This document shows, piece after piece, positions 1-5,673 of a stretch of 5,918 nt of DNA (the stretch's first letter is position 1; each line of letters begins with the position of its first letter). The position numbers were made by a program, and so were the translations under genes. Origin of the DNA: Opitutales bacterium (GTDB taxonomy: Bacteria; Verrucomicrobiota; Verrucomicrobiia; Opitutales; T3Sed10-336); assembly GCA_007132315.1 (NCBI GenBank), contig SLOW01000217.1, forward strand, positions 1-5,918, read 5' to 3'. Under the pieces are notes generated by a model, which searched no databases, was not told the DNA's origin, and saw only the letters and a list, made by a program, of their open reading frames with translations.

Positions 1-1
1 C

Positions 2-1162
2 GAAGAAGAACGCCGTGAGTACATCACCGAAGCCTTCGTTCAACACGATTCTCCACTGATCGGAAAATCCGCCGAGGAATCCGGGCTGACCAAGACGAGG
101 GGCGTTCGCATTATGGAAATTGTCCGCGACGGAGTCGCGGTCCCTGGCGATATCAAAAAGGTAAACCTCGAAACCGGCGACCGGCTGGTCCTGGCCTGTC
201 GGCCCTCAGGCATAGCCCATGCAAGGAACCTCGAAGGTATTGATTTCGTTGCCGAATCCGGTTTGGGCCTCGAACAAATCGCCGCCCATGAGGGTTCGAT
301 TGTGGAAGGAGTGATCGGCGTCAATTCCGCCCTCACGGGAAAAACCATTCGGGAGATTAATTTCCGCCAGCGATACCGGGTCGTCATCCTGGCCATCCAT
401 CGGCGAGGAAAGAACGTGCGGGAACAGCTTGAAACGCTCCGCCTGGAGTTCGGCGACACGCTCCTAATGCTTGGCACGGACAGGGCAATCAACAACCTGC
501 GCAGTGGTGAGGACATCATGCTCATTGATCGGCCGCCGATCCCCGCACAAAATATGCGTCGCAAAATCCCGATCGTGCTGGCCGCCATCGCCGGCGTGGT
601 CGTGAGCGCGACCATGGGAATCGTGCCCATCGAAGTGGCCGCCATTGCCGCCGTGGTGCTGGTATTCCTCACCGGTTGCTTAAAGCCGGCGGAAGGTTAC
701 AACGCGATTCAGTGGAATCTGCTGTTCATCATCTTTGGAATGCTGGGAATGGGATTGGCAATGGAGGAGACCGGAGCTGCCCGGTACCTCGCGGTCAGCG
801 TTACGTCACTGATACAGCACAATATTCCGGAAGCCCATCAACCCATATTCATGCTGGCTTGTGTCTATTTGCTGACGACTTTTCTCACCGAAATTCTTTC
901 AAATAACGCCGCCGCCGTTCTGATCGCGGTTCTGTCGTTCAGTATTGCCGCTACGCTTGAAGTCGACCCACGCCCATTCTTAATCGCGGTGGCGATCGCC
1001 GCCTCAGCCAGCTTTGCCACACCAATCGGCTACCAGACCAACACCTACGTCTACGGCGTCGGCGGCTACCGGTTCACGGATTTCGTCAAATTCGGCGTGC
1101 CGCTTAACCTGCTTTACTTCGTGGGAGCCATGTTACTCATTCCCCTCTTCTGGGAATTCTGA
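2..1162 (+). CDS. SLC13/DASS-family permease with two TrkA-C domains, 5'-truncated by the window edge
   Basis: Inner-membrane transporter of the divalent anion:sodium symporter type; the substrate (sulfate, dicarboxylate or another anion) cannot be told from sequence. The frame is open from base 2, so the true start and the N-terminal membrane half lie outside; 386 residues are visible. Visible residues about 8-80 and 95-170 look like two RCK_C/TrkA-C regulatory domains (first: EAFVQHDSPLIGKSAEESG; second contains GVNSALTGKTIREINFRQRY). From about residue 185 to the end there are several strongly hydrophobic segments. Two signature loops of the family are present: SNNAA near residues 300-304 (bases 899-913) and TPIGYQTNT near bases 1018-1044, which correspond to the paired cation/substrate loops of DASS transporters. 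The order TM half, two TrkA-C domains, TM half is typical of roughly 590-610-residue members, so about 200 residues are missing. Third-codon GC is lower than in its neighbours. The gene ends 6 bp from a convergent minus-strand frame and has no visible terminator. Confidence 0.9.
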   Translation, partial: EEERREYITEAFVQHDSPLIGKSAEESGLTKTRGVRIMEIVRDGVAVPGDIKKVNLETGDRLVLACRPSGIAHARNLEGIDFVAESGLGLEQIAAHEGSIVEGVIGVNSALTGKTIREINFRQRYRVVILAIHRRGKNVREQLETLRLEFGDTLLMLGTDRAINNLRSGEDIMLIDRPPIPAQNMRRKIPIVLAAIAGVVVSATMGIVPIEVAAIAAVVLVFLTGCLKPAEGYNAIQWNLLFIIFGMLGMGLAMEETGAARYLAVSVTSLIQHNIPEAHQPIFMLACVYLLTTFLTEILSNNAAAVLIAVLSFSIAATLEVDPRPFLIAVAIAASASFATPIGYQTNTYVYGVGGYRFTDFVKFGVPLNLLYFVGAMLLIPLFWEF

Positions 1163-1168
1163 GGAGTC

Positions 1169-1315
1169 TTATCGCAACAAGTACCGGGCGTAGGTGCGAA
1201 CCGTCTCGGGACGGCCGGTCAGAAGATTGTCGATTTCCTCCTGCAAATGCTCGTCGCTCCGCCCCCGGGCCCGAATGTGGCCGGGCTGGCCGCCTTCATC
1301 CGCCTTCGAGCGCAA
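1169..1315 (-). CDS. Small hypothetical protein (48 aa) at the end of the exbD operon, TTG start
   Basis: I do not recognise this product. The frame ends in TAA at 1171-1169 and the only start candidate giving a reasonable length is TTG at 1315-1313, which overlaps the end of the upstream exbD by 20 bases. A GAGG sits at 1328-1325, nine bases before that TTG, which fits a translationally coupled downstream gene. The product begins MRSKADEGGQ and ends TVRTYARYLLR; its second half (DEHLQEEIDNLLTGRPETV) looks like charged, partly amphipathic helix, with no membrane segment or signal peptide. Codons use G or C heavily in the third position, as in the neighbouring genes, which favours real coding over chance. 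It fills exactly the space between exbD and the convergent permease. The alternative is a non-coding operon tail, or the remnant of a longer gene, since the frame is closed upstream by a stop near 1393-1395. Confidence 0.42.
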   Translation of the reverse strand: MRSKADEGGQPGHIRARGRSDEHLQEEIDNLLTGRPETVRTYARYLLR

Positions 1316-1739
1316 AGCGAATCGCCTCGATCCCGGCCGCGGAACAAGCGTCGAGCACCCGCACGACGCTTTGGTGCGGGGCGTCGTCGTCGGGCGCTAG
1401 CGTGACCGCCGCTTCGACCCGGGCGGCCTCGCTAGCCTCCCGGAAGCGCGCCAGCATGGCCGTCAATTCCGCCAGGCGCGCCGCCTCGGGAGAATCGTAC
1501 TCGTATTCGTTGACGATGACCCGGCCGCTCGCGTCGATCTCAATAAACTGTTCGTCCGGCATGTCGAGGGGTGAAGCTTGCTGAACCGTTCCGGGAAGGC
1601 GGAACGCGACGTCGGCCTCCTGTTTTTCGAGCGTCGCGCTCACCATGAAATAGATCAGCATGAGGAAGACGATGTCGATCATGGGAGCGATCTGCATGGC
1701 CGGGCGAATCGCGGGCCGCCGCTTTGTACGAACCGCCAT
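1296..1739 (-). CDS. exbD: ExbD/TolR-family biopolymer transport protein, second copy
   Basis: Inner-membrane protein that, with an ExbB/TolQ channel partner, converts proton motive force into work on the cell envelope. It is 147 residues, the usual size. A short basic N-terminus (MAVRTKRRPAIRP) is followed by one membrane segment at about residues 17-36 (APMIDIVFLMLIYFMVSATL), carrying Asp22 at the place of the essential proton-binding aspartate of ExbD/TolR. The rest, about residues 40-147, is the periplasmic domain with the family's closing region (HQSVVRVLDACSAAGIEAI). The ATG at 1739 was chosen because it gives the standard short N-terminus and has a GGAG eight bases upstream. The open frame continues far upstream, but that part overlaps the other exbD gene in a different frame and is not credible. 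It lies 5 bp downstream of the first exbD, so the two are almost certainly cotranscribed. The periplasmic domain differs clearly from that of its neighbour, so these are diverged paralogues. Confidence 0.92.
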   Translation of the reverse strand: MAVRTKRRPAIRPAMQIAPMIDIVFLMLIYFMVSATLEKQEADVAFRLPGTVQQASPLDMPDEQFIEIDASGRVIVNEYEYDSPEAARLAELTAMLARFREASEAARVEAAVTLAPDDDAPHQSVVRVLDACSAAGIEAIRFALEGG

Positions 1740-1744
1740 ACCCG

Positions 1745-2158
1745 TTACTCCGCCTGATAGGTGGCGTAAATCACGTCTGCGGCACCCGCTTCGGCACAGG
1801 CGGCGAGGACCCGCCGCACCGCTTCGAAGGGGGTGTCGCGGTCGGCCCGCAGATGTACCCGGAGCCCGGGTTCGGAGCGCAAAAGCTCGCGCACGGACTC
1901 CTCGACCTCGGCCGGACTTCGCTCGGCTCCCCGCAAGTAGAGGGTGCCGTCGGCCCGAAGGGAAATGGTCCCCCGGCCGGACAGGTCCTCCGGAACCTCG
2001 CTTTCGGTCGATTCCGGCAAGTCGAGCTCCACCAGGAGCCGGTCGGCCTGGGCGAGCGTGCTGACACACATGAAAAACACCAGCAGGAGGAAGACCATGT
2101 CGATCATCGGGGCCATCTGGAAATCCTCCGCCTCCTTGGCTTTGCGGGGTAGATGCAT
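1745..2158 (-). CDS. exbD: ExbD/TolR-family biopolymer transport protein, first copy
   Basis: Second ExbD-type component of a proton-motive-force-driven envelope motor; it comes first in the operon. It is 137 residues. The N-terminus is MHLPRKAKEAEDF, then one membrane segment at about residues 15-37 (MAPMIDMVFLLLVFFMCVST) with Asp20 at the essential proton-path position. The periplasmic domain follows, with LRADGTLYLRGAE near residues 67-79 and the closing HLRADRDTPFEAVRRVLAAC typical of ExbD/TolR. I chose the ATG at 2158: it gives the N-terminal length usual for the family, while the longer frame back to 2314 adds residues with no family resemblance and crosses the start of the divergent gene. 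No Shine-Dalgarno is visible before this ATG. No exbB/tolQ gene precedes it; the upstream neighbour is divergent. The partner channel must be encoded elsewhere, or the pair works with a channel from another operon. Confidence 0.92.
   Translation of the reverse strand: MHLPRKAKEAEDFQMAPMIDMVFLLLVFFMCVSTLAQADRLLVELDLPESTESEVPEDLSGRGTISLRADGTLYLRGAERSPAEVEESVRELLRSEPGLRVHLRADRDTPFEAVRRVLAACAEAGAADVIYATYQAE
1748..1751 (-). promoter_or_regulatory. Ribosome binding site of the second exbD
   Basis: GGAG on the minus strand, eight bases before the ATG at 1739 and lying in the last codons of the upstream exbD. It supports the short start and translational coupling of the two genes. Confidence 0.6.
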
Positions 2159-2292
2159 ACCGAACACCGCATCGGATTTCGCCGAGGAGGGCAATCCCAA
2201 AGTGCGTTCTTTACAAGAGCCCGGTTTGTGCGAAAAGTAGCCGGATTGCGACCGACCGGTCGCGCCAGAGGTTTTCCGCACGACTTTTCTCC
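2159..2292. promoter_or_regulatory. Divergent promoter region between the exbD operon and the BamD-like/LptE pair
   Basis: This 134-bp gap lies between two divergent start codons (exbD at 2158 on minus, BamD-like at 2293 on plus), so both promoters are expected here. A TTTACA at 2210-2215 on plus (reading TTGTAA on minus, 2217-2212) is the best -35-like element, but the -10-like sequences at proper spacing are poor on both strands, so exact promoters are not assigned. A perfect 6-bp inverted repeat lies at 2248-2263. Neither start codon has a well-placed Shine-Dalgarno; an AGAGG at 2267-2271 is about 21 bases from the plus-strand ATG, too far to be convincing. Confidence 0.5.
2248..2263. repeat. 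Inverted repeat GCGACC-gacc-GGTCGC upstream of the BamD-like gene
   Basis: Two perfect 6-base GC-rich arms surround a 4-base centre, 29 bases before the ATG at 2293. It could be an operator for the divergent promoters, or a small hairpin in the leader of the BamD-like mRNA. No T-run follows, so it is not an intrinsic terminator. In GC-rich DNA a short palindrome like this can occur by chance. Confidence 0.4.
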
Positions 2293-3339
2293 ATGCCGTC
2301 GATTCGTCCGCCATTTTTTCGTTTCAAGAGTATCCCCCCCCTGTCGGGCGGACTCACCGCCGCCCTGGCGGCGACCGTGCTCCTGCTCAGCTGCCTGGCC
2401 GCACCGCGCGCCGAAGCCGAGCTTGTCTGGTCTCCTCTCGAAGGCTGGCAGCTGGTGGACCCCACTCCGAGCGAGGCGCGAAAACCGCGCCCGGCTGAAG
2501 CGCTGGAACTCATGAACGAAGCCCGGGAGCGCCAGGAGGACGGCCGGCGGATCACGGCGCTCCGGCGCTACAGGCGGGTGCACCGCCTGTACCCGGACTC
2601 CGTCTATGCGCCCGAAGCCCTGTACCAGAGCGCGCTGATCCGGCGCGAGCGGAGCCAGTGGAATCAGGCCTTCCAGGCCCTGAATACCATCGTCCGGCGC
2701 TACCCGGATTACCACCGGTTCGGTCAGGTGGTGGGGATGCAGTTCGAAATCGCCGTCGGCGTCGCCGAAGGCGCCCGCTTCCGGCTTTTTTGGGTATTGC
2801 CCGGATTCCGCAATATGGACCGGGCGGTCAGCATGCTCGACACCGTGGTCGCCAACGCGCCCCACAGCGATTACGCCCCGGTGGCGCTGGCCTACATGGC
2901 TCAGGTGGACAAAAACCGAAACCGGCCCGAAGACGCAATCGACGCATACGAACGGCTGATCAACGACTACTCCGACCACCTGTTCGCCCCGGACGCCTAC
3001 CTCGGGCTGGCCCGGGCACACGCCGGCATGGTGACCGGGCCACAGTACGACCAGGGCGCAACCCGCCAGGCGATCGGCTACTTCGAGGACTTTCTCATCC
3101 TCTATCCCCAGAGCCCGTTCGCCGACGACGCCGAGGAGGACCTGGAGGAAATGCGCGACATGCTGGCGCGGAGCAAATTGATTATCGGGGAGTTTTACCA
3201 CTTTCGCCGCGCCAACTACGTCGCCGCCCGGGTCTTTTACAATGAGGCCATCACCTCCTCGCCCACCTCGCCCGCCGCCGATGAAGCCCGCGCCCGCCTG
3301 GAAACGATCGAAGACCTGGGAGACGGTCCCGGCGCCTGA
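2293..3339 (+). CDS. Secreted BamD-like (YfiO/ComL-type) TPR protein
   Basis: Exported tetratricopeptide-repeat protein resembling BamD, the lipoprotein of the BAM complex that inserts beta-barrel proteins into the outer membrane. It has 348 residues against about 245 in E. coli BamD. The N-terminus has a basic/proline-rich stretch and a hydrophobic core at about residues 19-37. That core could be read as a lipoprotein signal (LLSC, Cys34) or as a type I signal cleaved after AEA near residue 42. TPR-like helical pairs run from about 66 to 137 and 174 to 331, with repeated patterns such as RRYRRVHRLYPDSVYAPEAL, DAYERLINDYSDHLFAPDAY and GYFEDFLILYPQSPFADDA. The ending (GEFYHFRRANYVAARVFYNE) closely matches the BamD/YfiO pattern of a protein that 'keeps its tail near the last TPR'. 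The ATG at 2293 is the only start that keeps the full signal peptide. It precedes the LptE-like gene by 41 bp, probably in one transcript. It could instead be a related periplasmic TPR scaffold rather than the true BamD. Confidence 0.8.
   Translation: MPSIRPPFFRFKSIPPLSGGLTAALAATVLLLSCLAAPRAEAELVWSPLEGWQLVDPTPSEARKPRPAEALELMNEARERQEDGRRITALRRYRRVHRLYPDSVYAPEALYQSALIRRERSQWNQAFQALNTIVRRYPDYHRFGQVVGMQFEIAVGVAEGARFRLFWVLPGFRNMDRAVSMLDTVVANAPHSDYAPVALAYMAQVDKNRNRPEDAIDAYERLINDYSDHLFAPDAYLGLARAHAGMVTGPQYDQGATRQAIGYFEDFLILYPQSPFADDAEEDLEEMRDMLARSKLIIGEFYHFRRANYVAARVFYNEAITSSPTSPAADEARARLETIEDLGDGPGA
2334..2341 (+). repeat. Homopolymer tract of eight C in the 5' end of the BamD-like gene
   Basis: Eight consecutive C residues fall at codons 14-17, just before the hydrophobic core of the signal peptide. 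Gain or loss of one base would shift the frame. The only in-frame alternative start soon after is GTG at codon 29, which would remove most of the signal peptide. Such tracts are classic slippage sites, and also common sequencing-error sites. Confidence 0.55.
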
Positions 3340-3380
3340 CCCGAGCCCGGCCGAAGCCAGCCAACGCAATCCGAAACCTC

Positions 3381-3962
3381 GTGAAATCCGATCGTCGCTC
3401 AGCTCCGCATCGTTCCACCCGGGCGACCCTCCCGGGTCGCGCCCTGGTGCTTCTGACCTTTGGGCTTCTGCTCCTCGCGCTGGCCGGCGGATGCGCCAAC
3501 TACCGCATCGGCAAAGCGGCCGATCTCCCCTTCCGCACCGTGTATATCGAACCGGTGGCAAACCGCTCCTTCGCCCCGCAGGCCCAGGCACTGGTCTCAA
3601 CCCAGGTGCGCGAACACCTCATGCGCGACGGCAGGCTCCGGATCGTCGGGCCGGACGAGGCCGACGCCATCCTGAGCATCACGCTGTTTGACTACGAACG
3701 CGAAGCCACCACCGTGCGCGGTGACGACACGGTTCTGGCCAGCAAGTTCACCATGAGCGTGATCGCGCGCTGCACCCTGACCGACGCGCGGACCGGCCGG
3801 CCCTATTTCCAGGACCGGGAAACCGGGGCCGAGACCGAAGGCATCTTCGGTCTCGACGACGAATTGACGCTTCAGGGCATGCAGAGCGAGTACCAGACCA
3901 TGCCCATCCTGACCGAAAAGCTGGCCCGCAACATCGGAAATCTGGTGCTTCACACCTGGTAA
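3381..3962 (+). CDS. lptE: LptE-like LPS-assembly lipoprotein
   Basis: Outer-membrane lipoprotein of the LptE type; in characterised bacteria LptE plugs the LptD barrel and helps place LPS in the outer leaflet. It is 193 residues, the normal size. The N-terminus has a basic stretch of about 20 residues, a hydrophobic core at 21-36 and a clear lipobox LAGGC with Cys38 as the lipidated residue, followed by ANYRIG, similar to the GYHL-type start of mature LptE. The mature part shows the family's pattern: FRTVYIEPVANRSF near 51-64, then VREHLMRDGRLRIV, then DEADAILSITLFDYERE, and a later strand region with LTDARTGRPYFQDRE. The start is GTG at 3381; there is no Shine-Dalgarno, and GTG at 3447 is an in-frame alternative but would cut into the signal peptide. 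It lies 41 bp downstream of the BamD-like gene. Sequence identity within LptE is low in general, so the name rests on pattern, length, lipobox and context. Confidence 0.72.
   Translation: MKSDRRSAPHRSTRATLPGRALVLLTFGLLLLALAGGCANYRIGKAADLPFRTVYIEPVANRSFAPQAQALVSTQVREHLMRDGRLRIVGPDEADAILSITLFDYEREATTVRGDDTVLASKFTMSVIARCTLTDARTGRPYFQDRETGAETEGIFGLDDELTLQGMQSEYQTMPILTEKLARNIGNLVLHTW
3421..3444 (+). repeat. GC-rich hairpin inside the 5' coding part of the LptE-like gene
   Basis: GGGCGACCC at 3421-3429 can pair with GGGTCGC...CCC at 3434-3444 (six pairs, a two-base bulge, three more pairs) around a 4-base loop. It ends just before the alternative in-frame GTG at 3447. It may be chance in GC-rich coding DNA, or it may modulate translation of the lipoprotein. 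Confidence 0.35.
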
Positions 3963-4068
3963 GCGAACAGCCTTCCCGCAGAAATCTGGTCGCGCGCCCC
4001 GAAGACCGGCCCACCAGGGAGAAATCCACCTCATCAAGGCACCCGTCGTTCCGGCAAACCAGGCCTGA
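3963..4068. other. Convergent intergenic gap between the LptE-like gene and lnt
   Basis: This 106-bp space lies between the stop codons of two converging genes, where a bidirectional terminator would be expected. I see only a weak candidate stem (CTGGTC with GACCGG, one G-T pair, 12-base loop, about 3986-4009) and no T-run on either side, so no intrinsic terminator is called. No coding frame of interest is present. Confidence 0.5.
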
Positions 4069-5673
4069 CTATCTCAGATCTGCGCCCCGCTCGGACCGCC
4101 GCGACGCGTATTCCCGCCCGAGGGCCAGCAGCGCGAACAGCGCGGCGACACCGACGAACCAGTCCCCGTACCGAACCCAGAAACTCGGGCGCCCGATCCA
4201 GTGAGGATCGCGGTGCAAAGCGAACACGGTACCATCCCGGAAAAACACGCCGCCGTCCTCGTCGAGCATCACCTCGCGCGCGTTGCCGTACTCGTCGATC
4301 CAGCCGCTCCAGCCCTGGTTGGTGGCCCGAACGACCGGCCGGCGATTCTCCACCGCTCTCACCACGGAATGCGCGGCGTGCTGGGACGGCATGCCCTCCC
4401 GCCCGTACCAGGCGTTGTTGCTGATCACAGCGAGAAAGCCGGCTCCCTCCCGCACCGTCCGCCGGGCCAGGGCGGGAAACACATCCTCGTAACAAATCAA
4501 CATCCCCACGGCGTGCTCCGCTCCTCCGGCGGATATCGTCAGGGGCGCATCGGATTCCCCGGGCAGGATATTGCCGCCGATCGGCACGATCCGCGACATC
4601 CAGGGCCAGAACCGGTGCAGCGGGATGTACTCCCCGAAGGGTACCAGCTTGCGTTTGTTGTAGTACTCCTCCGCCACACCGGTTTCGGGATCGACGGCGA
4701 ACGCGGCGTTCCGCCACACCGCTTCGGTGTCCCCGGGTTCCGACTCATCCGCCATGGACCCGATCAACAGGGATGTACCCGCCCGCCGGGCCACCCCCTG
4801 CACCCAGAAGCTCACCCGGGGATCCCCCACCAGGGGAAACGGAGTCACCGCCTCGGGCCAGAGGATCAGATCGGGTTCGTCACCGGTCAGACGCAAGGTC
4901 TCCCGTTCCAAAATATCGAGGATCTCCCCGGCGTGTTCCCGCTCCCACTTGATGTCCTGGGGAATATCCGGATGCACCAAACCGACTCGGAGCACCTCCT
5001 CCCATTCCTGACCGTGCGCCACGCTGAGCCGGTAGGCGCCCAGCCCGACCAGAAGAAGGAGCGCCAGCGCCGCGTAAAATTCCGGTGCCAGGCGTTTGAG
5101 TCCCTGGCGGTGAAAACGGATCAGGCGATCGAAATAGGACGCCAGTCCCAGGTTAAAAAAAACGAACAAAAACGAAATCCCGTAACCGCCTGTCCAAGCG
5201 GCCACTTGCAACAAGAGCGGGCGTTCCCATTGGCTCGTTGACACGGTCAACCACGGAAAGCCGCTGAGGAAAAACGACCTCACCCACTCGAACACCACCC
5301 ACAAGCCGGCCAGGCCAAGCAGGCCGGCCATCCGGCGCCGCCAGTCGCCCTCGCGCAGCCGCGGAAGAACGCACCAGGCCGCAAGGTACCACAAGGTGGC
5401 GTACAGCCCGAGCACCATCGACAGGAACACATAGCCGGGCCAAGTCACGTGCCGCAGCCAGAAAATCAGGACCAGCCAGGCGACCACGTGCGCCGGAATC
5501 AAACCCGCCATCGCCTGGCGGAACGGCACGCCCCGCGCCAACCAGACCAACACCGGCACCGCGAACACGTAGGCCGCCTCGGCGACGTTGAACGGCGGAA
5601 ACATGGCGACGGTGAACAGGGCGGTCAGCGCACAGGCGACGACCGTCCAGGCGCGCCCGGGCCGCCCGTTCAA
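4069..5673 (-). CDS. lnt: Apolipoprotein N-acyltransferase
   Basis: Integral inner-membrane enzyme that transfers an acyl chain from phospholipid to the N-terminal cysteine of diacylated lipoproteins, the last step of lipoprotein maturation. It is 534 residues from the chosen start (E. coli about 512). Numbered from that start, about seven hydrophobic segments cover residues 10-215, a nitrilase-like domain runs from about 228 to 490, and a final membrane segment lies near 504-520. The catalytic triad is complete: Glu274 in LWPEAVTPF, Lys340 in YYNKRKLVPFGEY and Cys394 in LICYEDVFP. Other conserved residues also match: Trp243 (DIKWERE), Glu348 in PFGE and Glu396 in CYE. SNNAWYG and RATNQGW are further family motifs. 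The chosen start is TTG at 5673, whose last two bases overlap the secA stop as TTGA, consistent with translational coupling. Upstream alternatives are TTG 5697, GTG 5700 and GTG 5733, all of which overlap secA further. No strong Shine-Dalgarno separates them. Confidence 0.93.
   Translation of the reverse strand: MNGRPGRAWTVVACALTALFTVAMFPPFNVAEAAYVFAVPVLVWLARGVPFRQAMAGLIPAHVVAWLVLIFWLRHVTWPGYVFLSMVLGLYATLWYLAAWCVLPRLREGDWRRRMAGLLGLAGLWVVFEWVRSFFLSGFPWLTVSTSQWERPLLLQVAAWTGGYGISFLFVFFNLGLASYFDRLIRFHRQGLKRLAPEFYAALALLLLVGLGAYRLSVAHGQEWEEVLRVGLVHPDIPQDIKWEREHAGEILDILERETLRLTGDEPDLILWPEAVTPFPLVGDPRVSFWVQGVARRAGTSLLIGSMADESEPGDTEAVWRNAAFAVDPETGVAEEYYNKRKLVPFGEYIPLHRFWPWMSRIVPIGGNILPGESDAPLTISAGGAEHAVGMLICYEDVFPALARRTVREGAGFLAVISNNAWYGREGMPSQHAAHSVVRAVENRRPVVRATNQGWSGWIDEYGNAREVMLDEDGGVFFRDGTVFALHRDPHWIGRPSFWVRYGDWFVGVAALFALLALGREYASRRSERGADLR

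Noticed and set aside
40..672. A 210-codon minus-strand open frame opposite the permease
   Set aside because: Antisense to the TrkA-C and membrane regions of the permease. The product is Ser/Arg/Thr-rich without domain features.
1273..1299. ATGA-overlapping start after the second exbD in the third frame
   Set aside because: The frame starting at that ATG (on minus, 1299) stops after roughly 26 codons inside the better small-ORF frame and has no family resemblance.
1740..2069. N-terminal extension of the second exbD, giving a 257-residue protein
   Set aside because: The extension overlaps the first exbD in another frame and reads as Arg/Gly/Pro-rich shadow sequence. The ATG at 1739 with GGAG gives the normal ExbD length.
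2159..2314. N-terminal extension of the first exbD up to the ATG at 2314
   Set aside because: It would cross the start of the divergent BamD-like gene and adds residues unlike ExbD. The ATG at 2158 gives the standard N-terminus.
2104..3600. A 498-codon minus-strand open frame across the BamD-like gene
   Set aside because: It is antisense to a gene with a signal peptide, TPR pattern and family match. Its product is rich in Gly, Val, Arg and Pro without domain logic, and it runs through the divergent promoter into the exbD start. Long antisense frames are expected in such GC-rich DNA.
3986..4009. Weak stem as a terminator between the LptE-like gene and lnt
   Set aside because: Six pairs including a G-T, a 12-base loop and no T-run do not make a convincing intrinsic terminator.
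4201..5241. A 346-codon plus-strand open frame inside lnt
   Set aside because: Antisense to lnt, whose full catalytic triad and membrane segments are present. The plus-strand product is His/Pro/Gly-rich and has no recognisable motif.
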